From NCBI GenBank assembly GCA_021324715.1, contig JAJPIN010000228.1, positions 1 to 9,071 of the forward strand: 9,071 nucleotides of DNA, in the 5' to 3' direction. This document shows positions 4,369-9,071 of this stretch, piece after piece. Position 1 is the first letter of the stretch. Each line of letters starts with the position of its first letter. Below the pieces are notes generated by a model, which did not search any database, had not been told where the DNA came from, and saw only the letters and a program-made list of their open reading frames with translations. Origin of the DNA: Nitrososphaeria archaeon (GTDB lineage Archaea > Thermoproteota > Nitrososphaeria > Nitrososphaerales > Nitrososphaeraceae). Position numbers and translations under genes: made by a program.

Positions 4369-5301
4369 TCATCTATTGGTCACTAATGTCTGGATTACCT
4401 TTTCTGCAATGACCGTCGATGCGAGCTCCTGTGCTTCTTTTGTTTGAGCGGCAATATGAGGGCTGCAAACAATATTGGGAAGATGTAGTAGTTTAGTATT
4501 GGTTGGGGGTTCCACTTCAAAAACATCCAAAGCTGCTCCAGCTATTTTATTCTCACTTAAGGCACGAAATAATGATTCCTCATCAATTATTTCTCCCCTT
4601 GACGTATTAATCAAGAAGGCAGTCGGTTTCATGTATGATAACGTCTCAGAATTTATTAGATGCCGTGTATATTCAGTTAATGGTACGTGACATGTAACAA
4701 AATCTGAATTTTCCAATAGTGTCTTTAAATCTGTTTTTATCATTCCTACCTCTCTAACATAATCTTGATTTATTGGAAAAATATCGTATCCTATTAAGTT
4801 CATACGAAAACATCTGGCCAACCTTCCTACGTTTCTACCGATATTTCCAACTCCAACTATTCCCAAATATTTTCCTTTAAGCTCGCTGCCAACGAGTTCC
4901 TTTTTTAGCCATCTACCATTCTTAATGCCATCATTTGCTTTAGGAATGTTTCTAGACAATGCTAACATATGACCGATCACGAGTTCCGACACTGCGTTCA
5001 ATGCCGCTTCGGCAGCATTCAAAACCTTGATTCCTCTAGATTGGGCATAATTTGTATCTATGTTATCCAATCCAACTCCCACTCTTGCAATAATTTTGAC
5101 TTTAGATGCTGCATCAATTATCGTTTTAGTTATTTTTGTTCTACTTCTTACTACAATCACGTCGCAATCACCCACTGACGCTAGTAATTCATCAATTTCA
5201 ATATCGGGTTTGTAGCTGACGACTAATCCTGCTTTTTTTAATATGGAGATTCCGACATCATCTATAGTGTCGCAGATAATTACTCTGCCTTCGACCTGCA
5301 T
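4369..5301 (-). CDS. serA: D-3-phosphoglycerate dehydrogenase-like 2-hydroxyacid dehydrogenase
   Basis: This NAD-dependent dehydrogenase of 310 residues most likely oxidises 3-phosphoglycerate to 3-phosphohydroxypyruvate, the first step of serine synthesis in the cytoplasm. The nucleotide-binding fold carries GVGNIG (150-155) after 'KGKYLGIV', with D173 ('IGYD') closing the second strand as expected for NAD. The catalytic triad residues are visible: R235 (INTSRG), E264 (DVFEVEPP) and H282 (SPHIAAQTKEAQ); the last motif is closest to the SerA branch. It lacks the C-terminal ACT and ASB regulatory domains, so it is the short archaeal form and probably not inhibited by serine through ACT. The ATG has no Shine-Dalgarno but a TATA box 25 nt upstream, so the mRNA is probably leaderless. 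Glyoxylate/hydroxypyruvate reductase is the main alternative. Confidence 0.88.
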   Translation of the reverse strand: MQVEGRVIICDTIDDVGISILKKAGLVVSYKPDIEIDELLASVGDCDVIVVRSRTKITKTIIDAASKVKIIARVGVGLDNIDTNYAQSRGIKVLNAAEAALNAVSELVIGHMLALSRNIPKANDGIKNGRWLKKELVGSELKGKYLGIVGVGNIGRNVGRLARCFRMNLIGYDIFPINQDYVREVGMIKTDLKTLLENSDFVTCHVPLTEYTRHLINSETLSYMKPTAFLINTSRGEIIDEESLFRALSENKIAGAALDVFEVEPPTNTKLLHLPNIVCSPHIAAQTKEAQELASTVIAEKVIQTLVTNR

Positions 5302-5320
5302 GAGATATGCAAAATACAGG

Positions 5321-5330
5321 TCTTATAATT
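5321..5330 (-). promoter_or_regulatory. TATA box of the serA-type gene
   Basis: On the minus strand AATTATAAGA is centred 25-26 nt upstream of the ATG at 5301, as in leaderless archaeal genes. It lies in the 51-nt gap between the PepSY-like gene and serA, so serA can be transcribed on its own. Confidence 0.55.
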
Positions 5331-5352
5331 TGGTTGCTAAATTAGTTTATTT

Positions 5353-5736
5353 CTAGCTTGAATTAGATATTATTTCTCCAATTATCGCATCAACATAATA
5401 CTTCTTTTTGGTTTGAATATCATTAATTTCCCAAGCAAAATGACTACCAGGAGTATTGGGAGGTTCAGTATTTCCGATGATCTTTCCTAATCCATTAGAT
5501 TCAGGATTTGACTCATACACCGTCCCATCGGACTTTACGTAGACATATTGGAGAGAACTATTCAATTGGTTTTCTGAAATATTAAATGATTTTATGACTT
5601 TTGAAATTGCTATCTCTGGAGAAATTGGCAATCTAGAAATCGAGGGATGATTTAAAGAATCCACAATACCTAAATAAACAATAATGGTAACCACAATTCC
5701 AAAAGAAACAGTGGCAAGTAATCTTTTATCTATCAC
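5353..5736 (-). CDS. membrane-anchored PepSY-like protein
   Basis: This 127-residue protein has one N-terminal membrane helix (about 6-25) and an extracytoplasmic rest. The end 'FAWEINDIQTKKKYYVDAIIGEIIS' (100-124) matches the closing hairpin of PepSY domains, in which a Trp strand is followed by 'YVDAxTGEI'; the helix before it (40-55, ISPEIAISKVIKSFNIS) corresponds to the usual 'AxxxAxxxA' segment. PepSY domains are found in secreted proteins and are often linked to peptidase inhibition or surface regulation; none of that can be shown here. The start is GTG (5734-5736): no other ATG, GTG or TTG occurs between it and the upstream in-frame stop. GAGGGAG lies about 17 nt upstream, too far for a standard ribosome site. 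It is co-directional with serA 51 nt downstream. Confidence 0.7.
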   Translation of the reverse strand: MIDKRLLATVSFGIVVTIIVYLGIVDSLNHPSISRLPISPEIAISKVIKSFNISENQLNSSLQYVYVKSDGTVYESNPESNGLGKIIGNTEPPNTPGSHFAWEINDIQTKKKYYVDAIIGEIISNSS

Positions 5737-5824
5737 ACCGATTTCTGGCTTTGCTCCCTCATATGCTTGATCGACATTATGGATGATAACAATTCAATTT
5801 CACTTTGATTCAAATGTTTTAGTA

Positions 5825-7213
5825 TTATTTTGATCCAAGAATATTTTTCTTTGATAGGGCGTTGTCAAGCTCTTCTCTTGTCATGAGTCCTTTTTCAAGG
5901 ACTAAATCTCTGATACTCTTATTCGTTGTCACAGATTCTTTGTAAATCTCAGATGCTTTAAGGTAGCCAATGTGTGTATTGAGCAGAGTGACCAATATTG
6001 GGCTCTTTTCCACAAGCGATAATAGCCTCTGTTCATTTGCTTTTAATCCGTCTATCATATTTTTTGAATAAACCGGTAGAAAATTTTTTAACATATCTGT
6101 TGACTCTAACATGTCTTTTATCATTCCTGGTAACATTACGTTCAGTTCAAATTGACCTGCCTGAGCAGCAAGGGCAACCGAAACATCATTTCCTATAATA
6201 ATGAAACAAATCATGTTGAGGCATTCTGAGAGTGAGGGATTTACTTTACCTGGCATTATAGACGATCCTGCGTGTACTGCAGGAATAGTAATTTCTGACA
6301 AGCCCGCTGTTGGACCTGAAGCCATCAACCTGAGGTCATTTGACATTTTTATTAATTCTATTGCAATATTTCTCAAGACTGAAGAACACATTGTTATTTC
6401 AAACTTACTTTGTAAGGAAAAGAAATAGTTCTGTGAAGACTTTAAGCTTAATCCGGATATTTGTGAAAGGTATTCAATTACTAACCTATCATATCCGGGT
6501 GGTGCATTCGCACTAGTTCCAACAGCGGTTGCGCCAAGACCCACATACTCTAAACAAGAACATACATCTACAATTTTATTCAGTCCTCTTCTAAGAGAAA
6601 AAGCGTATTCATTGAATTCCTCACCTAACGTCACGGGTAATGCATCCATCAGATGCGTTCGACCAATTTTTATAACATCTTTAAATTCCTGAGCTTTTTT
6701 TTCAAGCGATGTTACAAGCGAGTCAAGAGATTCTGCAACTTCTTTCACATTTATTAATAACGCTATATGCATTGCTGTTGGAAAAGTATCGTTACTAGAT
6801 TGTGACATATTTACATCATCATTAGGATTAATGAAAGAATAATCACCAATTCTATGACCAGTGATTTCAAGAGCTTTATTTGCAATTACTTCGTTTATGT
6901 TCATGTTAAATGCGGTTCCTGCACCCGAATTAATTGAATCTACTATGAATTGATCCAATAACTGTCCACAAAGTATTTCATCGCATGCTTTTACAATTGC
7001 ATCAGCTTTCACCGCAGGTAGTACACTCAAATTTTTATTAGCAAGTGCTGCGGAGCGTTTTATCATAGCAAATGCCTTTATCATGTTTACATGAGGTTTC
7101 TGACCTGTTACTTTGTATTGGTTCGAGGCTCGTACTGTAAATGGTCCATAATAGGCATTAGAAGGGACTTTGACCTCTCCTAAAGAATCTTTATCAACAC
7201 GGTATGACTCCAT
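5825..7213 (-). CDS. class II fumarase / aspartate ammonia-lyase family enzyme
   Basis: This 462-residue enzyme has the length normal for the family, a homotetrameric cytoplasmic lyase that adds water or ammonia to fumarate (to malate or aspartate). Conserved regions are 'GTAFNMNINEVIAN' (99-112), 'NPNDDVNMSQSSNDTFPTAMHIA' (129-151), 'GRTHLMDALPVTLGEEF' (184-200, with H187) and the signature loop GSSIMPGKVNP (316-326), whose S318 is the catalytic base. SSNDTFPTAMHIA and PGKVNP favour fumarase. The N-terminus 'AYYG', 'QFELNVMLPGM' and the tail 'LVLEKGLMTREELDNALS' recall aspartase, so the substrate is not settled. A stretch typical of both, 'GATAVGTSANAPPGY' (228-241), is intact. ATG at 7213 has no Shine-Dalgarno and is preceded by a TATA box, consistent with a leaderless message. 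No frameshift is seen. Confidence 0.92.
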   Translation of the reverse strand: MESYRVDKDSLGEVKVPSNAYYGPFTVRASNQYKVTGQKPHVNMIKAFAMIKRSAALANKNLSVLPAVKADAIVKACDEILCGQLLDQFIVDSINSGAGTAFNMNINEVIANKALEITGHRIGDYSFINPNDDVNMSQSSNDTFPTAMHIALLINVKEVAESLDSLVTSLEKKAQEFKDVIKIGRTHLMDALPVTLGEEFNEYAFSLRRGLNKIVDVCSCLEYVGLGATAVGTSANAPPGYDRLVIEYLSQISGLSLKSSQNYFFSLQSKFEITMCSSVLRNIAIELIKMSNDLRLMASGPTAGLSEITIPAVHAGSSIMPGKVNPSLSECLNMICFIIIGNDVSVALAAQAGQFELNVMLPGMIKDMLESTDMLKNFLPVYSKNMIDGLKANEQRLLSLVEKSPILVTLLNTHIGYLKASEIYKESVTTNKSIRDLVLEKGLMTREELDNALSKKNILGSK

Positions 7214-7233
7214 AAATACAAAAACTAGTAAAT

Positions 7234-7244
7234 ATCTAATAAAT
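7234..7244 (-). promoter_or_regulatory. TATA box of the fumarase/aspartase gene
   Basis: On the minus strand TTTATTAGATA is centred about 26 nt upstream of the ATG at 7213. The inverted repeat AAACG-N5-CGTTT (7260-7274) lies just upstream of it and could be a regulator site. Confidence 0.45.
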
Positions 7245-7326
7245 CAATCGACTCTTCATAAACGTTGACCGTTTGCAAGAATAATTAATTTCAAATTATT
7301 AACATAAATAGACAACAGATTTTATT

Positions 7327-7746
7327 TTACTCCCCAATTACTTTTACAAGCACCTTCTTGTTTCTACAACCGTCAAATTCCCCGTAAAAGATTTGTTCCC
7401 AAGGCCCAAAATCAAGTTTTCCTCCAGTGATGGCAACTACTGTTTCTCGACCCATTATCTGCCGTTTTAAATGTGCATCAGCGTTATCTTCTCCAGTATC
7501 ATTATGAGAGTACTGTCCTGTCGGAAAATGAGGCGCAATCTTCTGTAGCCATTTTTCGAAATCCAGGTGCAAACCTCTTTCATCATCATTTATAAAAATG
7601 CTTGAAGTAATATGCATGGAATTTACTAGACATAAACCCTCATTTACGTTAGAGTCATGTACTATTTTTTCTATCTGTGGTGTTATATTGATTAATTTAA
7701 ATCTCTTTTCAGTTTGAAAATTTAAATATTTAGTAATCGATTTCAT
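7327..7746 (-). CDS. yjbQ: YjbQ family protein (secondary thiamine-phosphate synthase family)
   Basis: This compact 139-residue protein of the UPF0047/YjbQ family has the normal full length. The family hallmarks are H45 in 'SMHITSSIFINDD', 'YSHNDTGEDNADAHLKRQIMG' (79-99) and 'GKLDFGPWEQIFYGEFDGCR' (109-128), ending in 'KVLVKVIGE'. These conserved His, Asp and Glu residues form the presumed metal-binding active site of a trimeric enzyme. Some bacterial members have weak thiamine-phosphate synthase activity, which gave the family name; the true reaction in archaea is not known, so the role here should be read as unassigned. ATG at 7746 lies about 27 nt from a TATA box and without a Shine-Dalgarno, so it is probably leaderless. 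It is divergent from the beta-propeller gene across 96 nt. Confidence 0.93.
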   Translation of the reverse strand: MKSITKYLNFQTEKRFKLINITPQIEKIVHDSNVNEGLCLVNSMHITSSIFINDDERGLHLDFEKWLQKIAPHFPTGQYSHNDTGEDNADAHLKRQIMGRETVVAITGGKLDFGPWEQIFYGEFDGCRNKKVLVKVIGE

Positions 7747-7767
7747 GTTACTGAAAAAATATCCTTA

Positions 7768-7777
7768 TTATTTAAAT
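7768..7777 (-). promoter_or_regulatory. TATA box of yjbQ
   Basis: On the minus strand ATTTAAATAA is centred about 27 nt upstream of the ATG at 7746. It sits in the divergent intergenic region shared with the beta-propeller gene. Confidence 0.55.
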
Positions 7778-7804
7778 TATCCATGTTTTAGTAAATAAAA
7801 AAAC

Positions 7805-7814
7805 TCTTATTAGA
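7805..7814 (+). promoter_or_regulatory. candidate TATA box of the beta-propeller gene
   Basis: CTTATTAGAT is centred about 33 nt before the ATG at 7843, giving a leader of only a few bases. AATAAATC at 7821-7828 is another AT-rich option but stands too close to the start. The assignment is weak. Confidence 0.3.
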
Positions 7815-7842
7815 TCTACCAATAAATCAAATCGCCTAGAAT

Positions 7843-9071
7843 ATGTTCACACGTGGAGTTAATGTTGAAGCTGATTTACTCTGTTTGATACTTACCTTTG
7901 CACTATTATCTATGATATTAGGTTTTAAATTCAATGACAGTAATAATTCATACGCTCAATCAGATCAATTTTCCCAACTTCAAGAGGCTTCAAAAACCCA
8001 AGCAATATTACGCTTCCAAAGTCAATTTTGTGGAGTTAATTCATCACTACATAGTAACTCCTTCGTTTCCGAATATCCACTTCCAAAAAAATGTGAGATG
8101 CCTTTGGGAATACTGGCGGATAACGATACAGTATGGTATGTATCGACAAAGCTGGGGCTTCTTGGTAAGTTCACCACGAAAGATAACAATAGTAAAGAGT
8201 TAACTATTCCTTTATGGGATAGTCGTTCAAAGCCCACCGATGTATCACAAACTTGGGATCTGAAAATGGATCTAAAAGGCAATATCTGGTTCACTGATGA
8301 GAAGCAAAACGGAATTTGGAAATATGATCGAATTAATAATAACTTCATCTTCGTACCAGTTCCAGAACATCCTTCAGGTTTTGGTACTACCTACCCAGTC
8401 TCAATAGTATTGGACAATAATGAGATTTATTTTGTAGGTATTCGTTCCAAGTCTCTTTGGTATGGGAATATTTCAGATTTAAAAAATAATTCATCTGTAG
8501 GTATTTCAAATATTTCTCTCCCTCTGTCCTCATTTAAGGGAATAGATCCGGAATTAGTTAGCACTGGCTCGATTGCATTAGACAAGGATCGTAATATCCT
8601 GTGGATTTCGGCTCTTGCCTTTGCAGTTAAAGGTCAATTATTTAAGTTTGATTTAGCTTCTAGAACGTTCACTCCATTTAATCTGCCGACCCACCTTACT
8701 TCACCTGTAGGAATTGCTATAGATAAAAATGGAAATCCCTGGATTACTGATCACGGAACCAGTATATTCTTTATGGTTAATGCTACAACTGGGAAGGTTA
8801 CGGAATTTAGCACATCACCACTTTCTAGGATCTCTCCAAATATTCCAAAGGAATCCGGTTACACACTGCCATATTGGGTCAAGATGGACACAAAAGGGAA
8901 TCTTTGGTTCAATGAGCACATTGGTAACAAGATTGCAAGATTTAATACTACTGACGCATCACTGGTTGAATATTGGATACCAACACAAAATAGTTTGTGG
9001 GCGCCATGTACCATTAACCAAGCCTCATGTGGAATTTCGAATGCTCTTCAATTTTCGATAGGCAAAAATAA
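7843..9071 (+). CDS. exported Vgb/SMP-30-like beta-propeller protein (3' end outside window)
   Basis: From ATG at 7843 the frame stays open for 409 codons to the last base, so the gene is partial at its C-terminus. Residues 11-29 are hydrophobic and followed by 'SYAQS' (36-40), a typical thaumarchaeal secretion signal, so the protein works outside the membrane. Six blade repeats with the Trp-containing strand are visible: TVWYVST (96), GNIWFTDE (146), EIYFVGI (194), NILWIS (251), GNPWITDH (297) and GNLWFNEH (352), spaced by 46-57 residues. GNxWFTE and the later 'NKIARFN' are the pattern of virginiamycin B lyase-like and SMP-30/NHL propellers. Real antibiotic lyase activity is not implied; these folds also bind ligands or act as lactonases. 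Four cysteines (63, 84, 389, 396) may form disulfides. No frameshift is seen. Confidence 0.87.
   Translation, partial: MFTRGVNVEADLLCLILTFALLSMILGFKFNDSNNSYAQSDQFSQLQEASKTQAILRFQSQFCGVNSSLHSNSFVSEYPLPKKCEMPLGILADNDTVWYVSTKLGLLGKFTTKDNNSKELTIPLWDSRSKPTDVSQTWDLKMDLKGNIWFTDEKQNGIWKYDRINNNFIFVPVPEHPSGFGTTYPVSIVLDNNEIYFVGIRSKSLWYGNISDLKNNSSVGISNISLPLSSFKGIDPELVSTGSIALDKDRNILWISALAFAVKGQLFKFDLASRTFTPFNLPTHLTSPVGIAIDKNGNPWITDHGTSIFFMVNATTGKVTEFSTSPLSRISPNIPKESGYTLPYWVKMDTKGNLWFNEHIGNKIARFNTTDASLVEYWIPTQNSLWAPCTINQASCGISNALQFSIGKN

Noticed and set aside
8022..8348. 108-codon - strand frame and the 7934-8203 and 8729-9061 + strand frames inside the propeller gene
   Set aside because: They are alternative frames of the long uninterrupted beta-propeller reading frame, which has a signal peptide and blade repeats.

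Overview
The window reads as a piece of an archaeal chromosome, most likely a Thaumarchaeote (Nitrososphaerota), perhaps near Nitrososphaera or Nitrosocosmicus. Supporting signs are AT-rich DNA, an intron-containing tRNA with a bulge-helix-bulge splice motif and no encoded CCA, TATA-box promoters about 25-30 nt upstream of start codons (mostly leaderless genes), a lone Lrp/AsnC ligand-binding domain protein, a YjbQ protein and an exported protein with a '...SYAQ' signal region. The genus is inference; no ammonia-oxidation marker lies here.

Left part (1-1730, + strand). A gene-poor stretch of about 440 nt holds one good hairpin and only tiny reading frames. It is followed by tRNA-Phe(GAA), split by a 20-nt intron at the non-canonical position 30/31. 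Next come an exported FxLYD-like protein (TTG start with a clear Shine-Dalgarno), then a small Cys-rich putative zinc-ribbon protein whose stop overlaps the GTG start of a two-helix membrane protein.

Middle part (1721-4360). On the - strand are an 84-residue stand-alone Lrp/AsnC (RAM) domain protein, which overlaps the membrane gene tail to tail by 8 nt, and a soluble class III nucleotide cyclase with both metal-binding aspartates but substituted transition-state residues. A non-coding stretch of about 380 nt with an orphan TATA-like palindrome and nested inverted repeats follows. Then, on the + strand, comes a poly-gamma-glutamate hydrolase family protein that is more GC-rich than its neighbours and may have been acquired by transfer.

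Right part (4369-9071). Four - strand genes follow: a short SerA-type 2-hydroxyacid dehydrogenase, a membrane-anchored PepSY-like protein, a fumarase II/aspartase family lyase and YjbQ. Most have their own TATA box, so they look like separate transcripts rather than one operon. Divergent from yjbQ is a large exported Vgb/SMP-30-like beta-propeller protein whose frame stays open to the window end.

Functionally this is mostly housekeeping metabolism (serine synthesis, fumarate/aspartate conversion) mixed with signalling (cyclase, RAM domain) and cell-surface proteins. I see no CRISPR array, insertion sequence or recognisable defence cassette. The most distinctive items are the split tRNA-Phe, the substituted cyclase active site, the archaeal polyglutamate hydrolase and several unexplained palindromic or structured intergenic elements.
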